17,293 nucleotides of DNA from JBFFSQ01 sp041572275 (GCA_041572275.1 JBFFSQ010000045.1:1-17293); one strand, 5' to 3'. Shown: positions 8,333 to 15,666, numbered from the stretch's first letter. Translations and numbers: made by a program. The notes: generated from the letters alone by a model not told the origin.

Positions 8333-8865
8333 TTATTTCAGATAATCAGGTTTGATGGCCTGACGCAGTTTTGGTATCGAAGAGGCTCTGGCTAGGTCTT
8401 GCCAGGTCCACTCTATAGAGCTTTTCCAGTTGATTTTTGGTTCATATCCCAGCATGTTTGATACAGATGTGCTTGAAATGGCCGGATTTCGCAACAACTG
8501 TAGCAGGCAACGGTTTACGCCGGGTCGTCCAGTTATCTTTTGTAGTATTTCCATGACATAGGCATAAAGATAAGCCACTGGCACAGGTATAGGTATGCCT
8601 GTGCCAGGGCGGCTGTACCCCGTTAATTCAGCTATGAAGCTCACCACCCTTTAGTTGTCTGGGCAAATCAGGTCCGACAATGTTGAACGAGGCATAGGGC
8701 GTGTCTACCGGAACCAGCGCGGCTCTGGTAAAAGCCTGGCCCAGGTCCTGGCCATCAATCAGAGCTAGATAACTATAGTCACTGCTGAGAGTGGGAATGT
8801 ACAAGCTTGTTGAATCTATGGAGTTGTTTTATTAATCCAATTTTGTCAGGTCCACTTAGATGCAG
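8333..8865 (-). pseudogene. remnant of an NAD-dependent epimerase/dehydratase (C-terminal half, frameshifted)
   Basis: Read on the minus strand, three frames join into one plausible protein tail of the extended short-chain dehydrogenase/epimerase type. Frame 1 (about 8865-8801) ends in KQLHRFNKLV. Frame 2 (about 8800-8650) reads YIPTL, then DGQDLGQAF and SFNIVGPDLPR. Frame 3 (8647-8333) reads VVSFIAELTGYSRPG, then a PVPVAYLYAYVMEIL helix, NPAIS, LGYEPK and a C-terminal helix to the TAA. Removing one G from the GGG run at 8647-8649 restores frames 2 and 3 into a single sentence, and a missing base near 8800 would join frames 1 and 2. The N-terminal Rossmann half with the glycine-rich NAD motif is absent; safE begins where it should lie. 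The break at 8647-8649 is well supported, the one near 8800 is likely, and the right-hand limit is uncertain. Confidence 0.72.
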
Positions 8866-8868
8866 GTC

Positions 8869-8897
8869 AAGACAGAATAGGTGATAGCCGTTAAAAT
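8869..8897 (+). promoter_or_regulatory. weak candidate promoter for safE
   Basis: AAGACA (8869-8874) and TAAAAT (8892-8897) are 17 bp apart. The -10 overlaps a 7-bp inverted repeat (8886-8892 with 8899-8905). The predicted start is near 8904, about 24 nt before the TTG. The site lies at the ragged end of the epimerase remnant. I found no GG-N10-GC sigma-54 promoter here. Confidence 0.33.
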
Positions 8898-8927
8898 GAA
8901 CGGCTTTAAGGGCACCGATTAAATACA

Positions 8928-9629
8928 TTGGAAACTCAATTAACCATCACACAGGCATTATTAATCGGGCTGGTCAGTTCATTGCATTGCATTGGAATGT
9001 GTGGCGGGATTATGGGGGCTTTGAGCCTGAGTCTGCCAGAAGAAGTACGCTCTAAAAAATATTATCTTCTGGCTTTCGTTTCCCTGATTAATATTGGCCG
9101 TATTCTGAGCTATAGCGTCGCAGGCTTGGTTGCAGGTGCTTTTGGCGTTGAAATCCTGAAAGCTGTGGGACTGGATAATGCCCATGAAATCCTGCGTTAT
9201 GTTGCGGTTATCTTTATGGTGGCTATAGGACTCTATTTGGCAGGCTGGTTTCCGCAGTTGGTGAAGCTTGAGCGAATTGGACAGCCGGTATGGCGGAATA
9301 TTGAGCCTTTTGCTCGAAAAATGATGCCTATCAATTCTCCATTACGTGCATTAGTGTACGGTATGGCCTGGGGATGGCTGCCTTGTGGGCTGGTTTATGT
9401 GGTACTTTTAATGGCTGTAGCTGCTGGTTCTGCCATCCAGGGTTCATTGATGATGATGGCCTTTGGGGTTGGGACTTTACCCACGCTATTTTCAGTCGGC
9501 ATTATGGCGACGTGGTTTCGCCGGTATGCAGGTTCAGATAAAATGCGTCAGCTAATCGGTATCATTATCATTGTTATGGCACTGGCCAGTTTATTAATTG
9601 GAACTGCTGAAACTCAGCATCATTCTTAA
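8928..9629 (+). CDS. SafE/DsbD-like integral membrane protein (COG2836-type)
   Basis: A 233-residue polytopic inner-membrane protein with about six hydrophobic segments. Residues 20-28 read HCIGMCGGI and residues 148-154 read WGWLPCG; paired Cys/Gly/Pro motifs of this kind mark the SafE/DsbD-like transmembrane family, which includes thiol-electron and metal-handling proteins. Members are often linked to cbb3 oxidase assembly or copper handling, and sulfite export is only an inherited label, so the substrate is unknown. The start is TTG at 8928: the frame closes upstream at 8907, and this start places the first membrane helix as in relatives. AAGGG at 8908-8912 is 15 nt away, so the ribosome site is poor. 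It is followed after 11 nt by a sigma-54 activator gene and is almost certainly co-transcribed with it. Confidence 0.82.
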   Translation: METQLTITQALLIGLVSSLHCIGMCGGIMGALSLSLPEEVRSKKYYLLAFVSLINIGRILSYSVAGLVAGAFGVEILKAVGLDNAHEILRYVAVIFMVAIGLYLAGWFPQLVKLERIGQPVWRNIEPFARKMMPINSPLRALVYGMAWGWLPCGLVYVVLLMAVAAGSAIQGSLMMMAFGVGTLPTLFSVGIMATWFRRYAGSDKMRQLIGIIIIVMALASLLIGTAETQHHS

Positions 9630-9640
9630 GGTTGATCGTT

Positions 9641-10597
9641 ATGAATGCTTTTCAAAATCTAATCGGAAAATCTGCTGAAATCGAGTCTGTTATACGCTCG
9701 GCCCAGATTGTTTCTGCAACAGATGTGACGGTTTTGATTGAAGGTGAGACAGGTACAGGAAAGGAACTGCTGGCACAGGCGGTACACCAGTCAAGCAACC
9801 GTGCAGACAAACCCTTTGTAACCATTAACTGCGCTGCTTTGCCTGAATCATTAGTGGAATCAGAATTATTTGGCCATAAGAAGGGTGCATTTACAGGCGC
9901 AGTGTGTGATCAGCAGGGCTATATTCGTCAGGCCGAAGGCGGTACCTTATTCCTGGATGAAATCGGTGAGCTACCGATGTCGATACAGGCCAAACTGTTG
10001 CGTTTTATCGAGAACGGCGAATGTCAGAGCCTGGGTGACGCCAAAACTGAGAAAGTTAACGTACGTTTGATAGCAGCGACAAACCGGAATCTTGAACAGC
10101 AAGTTAGACTGGGCCAGTTTCGTGCGGATCTGTTTTATCGTTTGAAAATTGTTCCTCTGTCGTTACCGAATCTTAATCAGCGGGGCAAAGACGTTCGGGT
10201 TCTGGCGGATCATTTTTTAAGTACTTTATCGACACAGTATGGACTGGAAGCACCTGGCTTATCGGCATCTGCTTTGACAAGGCTGCAGGCACATAACTGG
10301 CCGGGTAACGTTCGTGAACTGAAGAACTTATGTGAGCGCCTGGTTGTGCTCCTGCCGGGTAAGGAAATTACTGAACATAATTTGCCACTGGATATACAGC
10401 GGCCAGTTAGGGCTGCTAATGAAGGCCATGACGGTGTATTTGTACTTCCCAGTCAGGGCTTGAATCTTGAAAATCTAGAAACTGACCTGATTCGACAAGC
10501 GCTGGGACAGACGCAGGGCAATAAAAGTCGCGCGGCCAGGCTTTTGGGCATCAGTCGTGATGCCTTCCTATATCGACTGAAAAAGTATTCTATCTAG
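9641..10597 (+). CDS. sigma-54-dependent transcriptional activator lacking a sensory domain (PspF-like layout)
   Basis: A bacterial enhancer-binding protein that hydrolyses ATP to open sigma-54 RNA polymerase promoters. The AAA+ domain starts at residue 6. Walker A GETGTGKE is at 35-42, the sigma-54 contact loop GAFTGA at 82-87, Walker B LFLDEIGE at 103-110 (D106, E107), sensor I around N148, and WPGNVREL at 220-227. A Fis-type helix-turn-helix ends the protein (about 279-318). There is no receiver, GAF or PAS domain, so activity must be set by another protein or by expression, as in PspF. The ATG at 9641 is preferred over a TTG at 9632 because AAGG (9628-9631), which overlaps the safE stop, lies 9 nt before it. 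The start of the AAA+ domain shows the gene is not N-terminally truncated. Its targets are not visible in this window. Confidence 0.92.
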   Translation: MNAFQNLIGKSAEIESVIRSAQIVSATDVTVLIEGETGTGKELLAQAVHQSSNRADKPFVTINCAALPESLVESELFGHKKGAFTGAVCDQQGYIRQAEGGTLFLDEIGELPMSIQAKLLRFIENGECQSLGDAKTEKVNVRLIAATNRNLEQQVRLGQFRADLFYRLKIVPLSLPNLNQRGKDVRVLADHFLSTLSTQYGLEAPGLSASALTRLQAHNWPGNVRELKNLCERLVVLLPGKEITEHNLPLDIQRPVRAANEGHDGVFVLPSQGLNLENLETDLIRQALGQTQGNKSRAARLLGISRDAFLYRLKKYSI

Positions 10598-10620
10598 TAA
10601 AGATTCAGTTTTAACCCATG

Positions 10621-10649
10621 ATTAAAGGCGTGCATTGCACGCCTTTAAT
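10621..10649. terminator. intrinsic terminator of the safE/sigma-54 activator unit
   Basis: A 13-bp perfect stem (10621-10633 with 10637-10649) with a 3-base loop, GC-rich in its upper half and A/T-rich at the base, is followed by ATTTTG. It lies 24 nt after the stop codon. Confidence 0.78.
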
Positions 10650-10729
10650 ATTTTGAATCTTTGTCTAGTCGCTTACAATCATATTTCTACCCCACTAATT
10701 CTTCGTACTAGCTGGTTTTGATCTTGAAT

Positions 10730-11527
10730 ATGAATGCAATGCTGAAACAACTCAGACAGATTATTAAAGAATCTGCACAACAACACATCATGTCGCGTTT
10801 TACTCGGGTAGGCTTTGATTTAAAAGCTGATGGCAGCATAGTGACAGAGGCAGATACGGCTATGCAGCAAGCCGTGGCCGATGAGTTGCAGCGTCTATGG
10901 CCCGAATTTAGTTTGTTAGGTGAAGAAATGGACAGTGATACCCAGCAGGCATTGATGCAATCTGATCAACAGGGCCTGTGGGTGCTGGACCCTATCGATG
11001 GAACCACCAATTTTGCTTCTGGTGTACCCATATTTTCCATATCCCTGGCATTAATTCAGCAGAATCAGGTAGTTGCCGGTTTAATTTATGACCCCGTTAG
11101 AGACGAATGTTTTTCTGCCATAAAAGGACAGGGGGCATGGTTAAACGATGAGTCGTTAAAACCTGATGTTCTGCAGTCCGAATTGGCTCAATGCATTGCC
11201 CAAGTTGACCTCAAACGTTTGCCAGGGCCGCTCGCAATGGGGCTCGTGGCTGATCACCCATATGCTTCACAACGTAATTTTGGATCCGGTGCGCTGGACT
11301 GGTGCTGGCTTGCAGCTGGGCGAAGCCAGCTTTATCTCCACGGTGGTCAGAACCTGTGGGATTATGCTGCTGGGCAGCTGATACTGGCCGAAGCTGGAGG
11401 TTGTTCGGAAACATTTGAAGGTGAGCCGGTGTTTAGTAATAGTTTGAAAAAACGTTCGGTGATTGCTGCCAGCAGTCCCCGGCTGTTTGAAATGTGGCGG
11501 GATATGGTGAAACATGAAAAGGTTTAA
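10730..11527 (+). CDS. inositol monophosphatase family protein
   Basis: A Mg-dependent phosphatase of the IMPase/FBPase-like superfamily. Metal-site motifs are in order: E65-E66, DPIDGTTNF at 87-95 (D87, D90, with T92 expected to activate water), and LWDYAAG around D211. The 265 residues fit the family (about 260-275). Members include SuhB, CysQ and histidinol-phosphatase-type enzymes, and the motifs alone do not separate these. Starts at TTG 10718, ATG 10730 and ATG 10739 are all possible and none has a good Shine-Dalgarno sequence; I chose 10730. It is cytoplasmic and stands between a terminator upstream and a 68-nt gap downstream. A -10-like TACAAT at 10674-10679 lies upstream with only a poor -35. 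Confidence 0.9.
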   Translation: MNAMLKQLRQIIKESAQQHIMSRFTRVGFDLKADGSIVTEADTAMQQAVADELQRLWPEFSLLGEEMDSDTQQALMQSDQQGLWVLDPIDGTTNFASGVPIFSISLALIQQNQVVAGLIYDPVRDECFSAIKGQGAWLNDESLKPDVLQSELAQCIAQVDLKRLPGPLAMGLVADHPYASQRNFGSGALDWCWLAAGRSQLYLHGGQNLWDYAAGQLILAEAGGCSETFEGEPVFSNSLKKRSVIAASSPRLFEMWRDMVKHEKV

Positions 11528-11595
11528 TCGGATCACGAATTTAGTGAAAATATTTGCTAGACTTGATTAAGTTTCAATGATGATATGAATGGACG

Positions 11596-12378
11596 ATGAT
11601 CCCCTACGTAATCGATCGGCAAAAACGCAATAATTACATCACCCTGTTTTTTGTTTTTACTATAGCCAGTTTTACATTGGGCTATTATTTGGGCTTTCAG
11701 ACGGCTGTCATACAGTCTTCACCTGCTTCAGTGCCTGCTTCATCAACAGAGGCAGCGTTGAAACAAGAAGCAGAAAAGTCAGTGGTTCCGGTGGATGAAA
11801 AGCCGCCAGTGGAGAAAAAAGATACCGCGAGCCCGGCTAAAACATCTGTTACCACTAGTGCTAAAGTGTCAACGAATAAAGCAGATCAATCTGCAGTAAA
11901 ACAAGTGGCGGCAAAGAAAACCAGGCCAGTGCAGCAGCCGGTGGTTCAAAAAACCGTGGTGAAAAAGCCAGAGGTCAAAGTAGCTAAAAGCGCTGCACCC
12001 GCTCAACCTGAGTCCAGTGAAATTACCACCAAGGGTATCCAGTCACCAGTCAATACTCAATCACCGCTACCATCGCAGTCAGTAGCCAGTAAAGACAGTA
12101 CAATCCCTGCTAACACAAATCCAGCCCCACAAAGCCTTACGGGGACTTATTCTGTGCAGGCAGGACTATTTGGCAGTCGTAAGAATGCCTTGAAGTATAT
12201 TGAGAAGCTCAAAGCAGGTGGTTTTGATGCTTACCTAAACGAATACCTGGCCAGTGATGGGATCATGAGATACAACGTTCGTTTTGGGTATTTTCCTGAT
12301 CGTAAGTCAGGCGAGAACCGTCTGGCTGACTTTAAGACACAATTTACAACGCCAGCGTATCTGGTTATTAACAAGTGA
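11596..12378 (+). CDS. SPOR-domain membrane protein
   Basis: A 260-residue bitopic protein. A short basic cytoplasmic N-terminus with RQKR (8-11) is followed by one transmembrane helix (about 14-34). A long low-complexity periplasmic linker (about 40-185) is rich in Lys, Pro, Ser, Thr, Val and Ala. The C-terminal SPOR domain (about 186-258) begins TYSVQAGLFGSRKNA. SPOR domains bind denuded septal peptidoglycan, and this layout matches FtsN/DedD-type cell-envelope proteins, but I cannot assign a specific orthologue. GGA lies 2-4 nt before the ATG. Its TGA overlaps the GTG start of the next gene (GTGA), so the two are translationally coupled. Confidence 0.85.
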   Translation: MIPYVIDRQKRNNYITLFFVFTIASFTLGYYLGFQTAVIQSSPASVPASSTEAALKQEAEKSVVPVDEKPPVEKKDTASPAKTSVTTSAKVSTNKADQSAVKQVAAKKTRPVQQPVVQKTVVKKPEVKVAKSAAPAQPESSEITTKGIQSPVNTQSPLPSQSVASKDSTIPANTNPAPQSLTGTYSVQAGLFGSRKNALKYIEKLKAGGFDAYLNEYLASDGIMRYNVRFGYFPDRKSGENRLADFKTQFTTPAYLVINK

Positions 12379-13073
12379 ATGCACCGAATACCATCCGGCT
12401 TTTGACTATCGATCTGGATGACACTCTCTGGCCTTGTATGCCAACCATCAAACATGCGGAAGAAACCAGTTATACCTGGTTACAGCAAAACCGTCCGAAA
12501 ATCACATCCTGTTATAGTCGTGACGATTTACTGGCAAAACGTAAACAGCTCATGCGTGAACAGCCTGAACTGAAACATGATCTGTCAGAGGCACGACGTG
12601 CTCATTTTCGGCAGCTTTCCGATGAATGTGGTTATAGCCATGACTGGGTTGAGGAAGGTTTCAGGGTTTTTCACCGGGCTCGGCAGAAGGTACAGTTTTA
12701 TGATGATGTACTGCCGGTGCTTGAACGCCTGAAAACCAAGTTTAAGCTGGTCGCCCTGACCAATGGCAATGCCGATATTCATATGGTGGGCTTGAGTGAT
12801 TATTTTGAGTTACAGGTATCGGCGGCAGATGTTGTCGAGGGCAAGCCGCATCCGGCGATGTTTGAACGTGCCATGGAGCTGTTGCAGGTGTCTCCGGAAC
12901 AGAGTCTTCATGTGGGAGATCATGCTATTCATGATATCTACGGCGCTCGAAATGCAGGTATTCAATCGGTATGGGTGAACCGTCAGGGTGAGGCCTGGCC
13001 AGAAACGGAGTTTGCAGCCGATTATGAAATACCTGACCTTGAGGGCCTATTTGAAATTTTACAGCTGCCTTAG
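12375..13073 (+). CDS. HAD-superfamily phosphatase (YigB-like)
   Basis: A cytoplasmic HAD hydrolase of 232 residues. Motif I is DLDDT at 13-17 (nucleophile D13, general acid/base D15), motif II is T129 in LTNGN, motif III is K157 in EGKPHP, and motif IV is GDH at 181-183 with D187. A helical cap lies between motifs I and II. The overall layout resembles YigB/YjjG-type small-molecule phosphatases (YigB acts on flavin pathway intermediates), but substrate cannot be assigned from sequence. The GTG start overlaps the SPOR gene stop by 4 nt. No other start is possible close by in this frame and the motif I position fits relatives. Confidence 0.88.
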   Translation: MNAPNTIRLLTIDLDDTLWPCMPTIKHAEETSYTWLQQNRPKITSCYSRDDLLAKRKQLMREQPELKHDLSEARRAHFRQLSDECGYSHDWVEEGFRVFHRARQKVQFYDDVLPVLERLKTKFKLVALTNGNADIHMVGLSDYFELQVSAADVVEGKPHPAMFERAMELLQVSPEQSLHVGDHAIHDIYGARNAGIQSVWVNRQGEAWPETEFAADYEIPDLEGLFEILQLP

Positions 13074-13094
13074 GCTCCAAGAGTTAATCCGAGT

Positions 13095-13124
13095 TAGCCA
13101 GCACACCTGTTTTTCCGATATAAT
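13095..13124 (+). promoter_or_regulatory. sigma-70 promoter of aroG
   Basis: A perfect TATAAT at 13119-13124 is preceded by TAGCCA (13095-13100, 4/6 to -35) at 18 bp. The predicted start near 13131 gives a leader of about 36 nt with a T7 run. I see no palindromic TyrR- or TrpR-like operator overlapping it. Confidence 0.6.
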
Positions 13125-13166
13125 GCGCCTCCACCGTATTTTTTTGCCGACATAGACTGAATATTC

Positions 13167-14216
13167 ATGAAGTACAATACTGACGATTTACGCATCTCTG
13201 GTATGCAGGAAGTGATTGCTCCCGAGGAGCTGCATCGAGAATACCCTATATCTGAACAGGCTTCGGATACTGTTTATCATACCCGTCAGGCCATTCATGA
13301 GATTTTGACCGGTAATGACGATCGTTTACTGGTGATAGTCGGCCCTTGTTCGATTCATGATCCCAAGGCGGCTCGAGATTATGCCAAGGGCCTGAAAGTG
13401 TTGATTGACGAACTGTCGGGTGAGCTCTGTATTGTGATGCGCGTGTATTTTGAAAAACCGCGTACTACTGTCGGCTGGAAGGGGCTGATCAATGACCCCC
13501 ATCTGGATGATAGTTTTAATATCAATCATGGCCTGCGAGTGGCTCGTAGCCTGTTGCTCGATATCGCGGAAATGGGCATACCCTCAGGAACCGAGTTCCT
13601 GGACCTGATCAGTCCACAGTATATTGCTGATCTGGTGAGCTGGGGTGCTATCGGTGCGCGTACCACTGAGAGTCAGGGGCACCGTGAACTGGCTTCGGGA
13701 TTATCCTGTCCGGTCGGTTTCAAGAATGGTACGGATGGTGGTTTAGGAATCGCCATTGATGCGATTCAGGCTGCCTCACGTCCACATGTATTCATGTCGT
13801 TGACCAAGCAAGGGCACTCCGCCATTTTTTCTACCACCGGTAACGAAGATTGCCACATCATTTTACGTGGTGGCAAACAGCCGAATTATGATGCAGCGAG
13901 TGTTCGTGATGCAGCAGAACAGCTAGAGAAGAACCAGCAAGTTGCGCGACTGATGATCGACTGTTCACACGCCAACAGTGGCAAAGACCATAACCAGCAG
14001 GTCAATGTTTGTCGTGACGTGGCAGGGCAGATTGCCGGGGGTAATAAACAGATCTTTGGTGTGATGCTGGAAAGTCACCTGGTTGCTGGACGTCAGGATA
14101 TTACTGATGATGACCTGATTTATGGTCAAAGCATTACCGATGCCTGCATGGGTTGGGAAGAGACCGATGGTTTGCTAAGAGAGCTGGCTGAGGCAGTTAA
14201 GCAGCGTCGTCAGTAA
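13167..14216 (+). CDS. aroG: 3-deoxy-7-phosphoheptulonate (DAHP) synthase, class I AroFGH type
   Basis: First enzyme of the shikimate pathway: condenses phosphoenolpyruvate and erythrose-4-phosphate into DAHP in the cytoplasm. The 349 residues align throughout with E. coli AroG (350). Metal ligands are C61 (GPCSIH), H268, E302 and D325. The KPRTTVGWKG substrate loop is at 97-106 and the GARTTESQ segment at 163-170. P150 and S180 occupy positions tied to aromatic feedback inhibition in E. coli AroG, so it is probably feedback-controlled; which amino acid inhibits it cannot be stated, so the symbol marks the closest isoenzyme only. The ATG has no clear Shine-Dalgarno sequence. It is monocistronic behind its own promoter, with a terminator downstream. 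Confidence 0.96.
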   Translation: MKYNTDDLRISGMQEVIAPEELHREYPISEQASDTVYHTRQAIHEILTGNDDRLLVIVGPCSIHDPKAARDYAKGLKVLIDELSGELCIVMRVYFEKPRTTVGWKGLINDPHLDDSFNINHGLRVARSLLLDIAEMGIPSGTEFLDLISPQYIADLVSWGAIGARTTESQGHRELASGLSCPVGFKNGTDGGLGIAIDAIQAASRPHVFMSLTKQGHSAIFSTTGNEDCHIILRGGKQPNYDAASVRDAAEQLEKNQQVARLMIDCSHANSGKDHNQQVNVCRDVAGQIAGGNKQIFGVMLESHLVAGRQDITDDDLIYGQSITDACMGWEETDGLLRELAEAVKQRRQ

Positions 14217-14271
14217 TATCTGAATTAGCCGTGATTAGCCGATCGGATCTTGTACCATAATTTTTTGACTT

Positions 14272-14300
14272 TCTCAGCATTCATTCAGTGAATGCTGAGA
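14272..14300. terminator. bidirectional terminator between aroG and fdxA
   Basis: A 12-bp perfect stem (14272-14283 with 14289-14300) with a 5-base loop lies between two converging genes, 55 nt after the aroG stop and 17 nt after the fdxA stop. It is followed by GGTTTATT on the plus strand, a modest T-rich tail. There is no T-run in the minus direction. Confidence 0.65.
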
Positions 14301-14317
14301 GGTTTATTAAGCCATTC

Positions 14318-14641
14318 TTATTTTTTCAGATACTGTAATTTACCTTCAACACCCTGCCATTTTTCGGCATCTTCGAGTGGTGCTTTTACCTCGGTAATAA
14401 CCGGCCAGATTTTTGAAAGCTCTATATTCAGTTCAATAAAGACGCGCATATTTTCTGGTAGATCATCTTCAGCATAAATGGCATTGATAGGACACTCCGG
14501 TACGCACAGATCACAGTCAATGCACTCATCGGGATCGATGACCAGGAAATTTGGACCTTCGTGGAAGCACTCAACCGGGCAGACATCGACACAATCGGTA
14601 TACTTACATAGGATACAGTCTTCTGTTACTACATAGGCCAT
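14318..14641 (-). CDS. fdxA: 7Fe-8S ferredoxin
   Basis: Low-potential electron carrier of the Azotobacter FdI type. Nine cysteines are placed as in that family: C9, C12, C17, C21 and C25 near the N-terminus, and C40, C43, C46 and C50 in the second motif CIDCDLCVPECP, consistent with one [3Fe-4S] and one [4Fe-4S] cluster. D16, beside the 3Fe cluster, is conserved. The length of 107 residues and the C-terminal extension ending GKLQYLKK match the family. GGGGA lies 6 nt before the ATG. It is the last gene of the minus-strand series, 39 nt after an unknown membrane protein gene. Its redox partner is not identifiable here. Confidence 0.96.
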   Translation of the reverse strand: MAYVVTEDCILCKYTDCVDVCPVECFHEGPNFLVIDPDECIDCDLCVPECPINAIYAEDDLPENMRVFIELNIELSKIWPVITEVKAPLEDAEKWQGVEGKLQYLKK

Positions 14642-14680
14642 AGAGGTTCCCCAATATTCTTAATTCGGGTGAGTATAGTA

Positions 14681-15187
14681 CTAAAGCCCCATCAATTGTA
14701 TTGTCCAGCTGGTACCACCAGGAATCGCTGCCGGGTGGTGGTGAAGGACACGGGATTCGATTTCAGCAATCTGTTGGCTGGGTACATCGATCATTAATAA
14801 TACTTCTCCGTGTGATAAAGCGTCTTCAAACTCTCTTAAATGTACTCGGGGCATAAAGGTGGCAAACAGGTCGCCAAGTACAAAAGTTCCGACCACCACT
14901 AAAAAACTGGCAAACGCCAGTGTGTACATTTGGATCAGTAACGCAATTAGCAGCACAAGCAGCGCCAGCGCAAACATTACCAGATTACTATTCCAGATGA
15001 CATTTTCCAGTTTTTGTGCCATGTCCAGTTTTTGCCAGGGGGTTGCGTCAGGCAGTTCCGTGTCAATGATGGTTGTGCGTTTCAGGGCATGTATTTGTTT
15101 GATTTTCATACCACTATCAATTAACTCATCAATGATGTGTTTGGTGAGGTGCTCATCAGGGAGCAGGAAATAGAGTCGACGTAACAT
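14681..15187 (-). CDS. uncharacterised membrane protein with two central transmembrane helices
   Basis: Not recognised as a named protein. The 168 residues comprise an N-terminal soluble part (1-65) beginning with RRLYFLLPDE, two adjacent hydrophobic helices (about 68-86 and 88-108), and a C-terminal soluble part (109-168) with a predicted beta segment EVLLMIDVP. The layout recalls proteins in which two ferredoxin-like or ACT-like halves flank a helical hairpin (DUF1269-like proteins), but that is only a resemblance. The frame is open to 15217; the ATG at 15187 is preferred because AAGGAG sits 7 nt before it. It could be co-transcribed with fdxA. Confidence 0.75.
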   Translation of the reverse strand: MLRRLYFLLPDEHLTKHIIDELIDSGMKIKQIHALKRTTIIDTELPDATPWQKLDMAQKLENVIWNSNLVMFALALLVLLIALLIQMYTLAFASFLVVVGTFVLGDLFATFMPRVHLREFEDALSHGEVLLMIDVPSQQIAEIESRVLHHHPAAIPGGTSWTIQLMGL

Positions 15188-15242
15188 CGTTAGCTCCTTA
15201 GCATTCTGCGAATGCATCCGATCAGACGACGGGTCTGAGATG

Positions 15243-15277
15243 GATACCTGCAGTCGTTGGTATTGACTGCAGATATC
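15243..15277. repeat. imperfect inverted repeat (12 of 13 paired), possible terminator
   Basis: A perfect CTGCAGTC stem (15248-15255 with 15265-15272) is extended by GATA/TATC past one mismatch, around a 9-base loop. It lies 31 nt downstream of the acidic small-protein gene on the minus strand. The only T-run (T5 at 15280-15284) is on the plus-strand side, so it is not a textbook terminator for the minus-strand gene. Confidence 0.5.
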
Positions 15278-15307
15278 AGTTTTTCAAAACAAGATAGGTA
15301 GTAAGGC

Positions 15308-15523
15308 CTAGCCTTCCGCTACATAGTCAGCCGAATCATCACCTTGCAGTGTGATTCGGTGGTCATGTTCCTGTCCCCAGGCGAGAAATTCATCACGAGT
15401 GTTTTCGTTTTCAAAATAAATTTCGAGGCCGTTGACGCCATCACCTTCATAAACACAAGGGTGTGTATCAGGGTTGGGAACTTCATTCATGGTGATTGGA
15501 TCAGTTGTAACGCGTATATGCAT
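15308..15523 (-). CDS. small acidic protein of unknown function
   Basis: Not recognised. It encodes 71 residues with 16 Asp/Glu against only 3 Arg and no Lys, one cysteine (C23), no signal peptide and no membrane helix. The string GLEIYFENENTRDEFLAWG looks like a compact beta-alpha element. The frame runs upstream to 15589, but the ATG at 15523 has GGAG 9 nt before it (15533-15536), and the longer version would have to translate half of the palindrome at 15556-15606. A plausible promoter lies in that palindrome. Good ribosome site, stop and spacing support a real gene. Confidence 0.7.
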   Translation of the reverse strand: MHIRVTTDPITMNEVPNPDTHPCVYEGDGVNGLEIYFENENTRDEFLAWGQEHDHRITLQGDDSADYVAEG

Positions 15524-15555
15524 GACGGTTATCTCCAAAGGGGGGGTGAGGGGAT

Positions 15556-15606
15556 ACCCAGATATATAATAGTTGAGTGAAATAGTCAACTATTATATAT
15601 CTGGGT
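15556..15606. repeat. 21-bp perfect palindrome with 9-base spacer
   Basis: Arms 15556-15576 and 15586-15606 are exact reverse complements (outer end ACCCAGATATATAATAG) around GTGAAATAG. It lies between the lipoprotein gene stop and the acidic-protein gene start. It is A/T-rich inside and has no T-run on either side, so it is not a normal intrinsic terminator. It may be an operator for a dimeric regulator, a regulatory RNA hairpin, or a remnant of a small mobile repeat. Confidence 0.9.
15561..15589 (-). promoter_or_regulatory. candidate sigma-70 promoter inside the palindrome
   Basis: On the minus strand TTGACT (15584-15589, 5/6 to -35) and TATATC (15561-15566, 4/6 to -10) are 17 bp apart. 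Transcription would start near 15554 and reach the ATG at 15523 after about 30 nt, through the GGAG ribosome site. The -10 lies in one palindrome arm and the -35 straddles the spacer and the other arm. By symmetry a weaker plus-strand version (TTGAGT then TATATC at 17 bp) also exists. Confidence 0.5.
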
Positions 15607-15666
15607 TTAATTCATGGCTGATTATTCATGCTTGTGTAACAGGTGATGGATATGAAGCGAATGGCC

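Noticed and set aside
8403..8856. The ten-base string CAGGTCCACT occurs twice, at 8403-8412 and 8847-8856.
   Set aside because: The match does not extend further and one copy lies in epimerase coding sequence; two copies of a 10-mer in this span are compatible with chance.
8801..8925. The minus-strand frame contains a string (LDLHLSGPDKIGLIKQL) that resembles the phospho-acceptor region of a response regulator.
   Set aside because: It is short and isolated, with none of the other receiver motifs nearby, and its end joins smoothly to the epimerase tail; it is better explained as part of that remnant or as chance.
8820..8927. Searched for a sigma-54 promoter (GG-N10-GC) before safE, given the neighbouring sigma-54 activator.
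   Set aside because: The nearest GG and GC pair has an 11-base gap and no match to the rest of the consensus.
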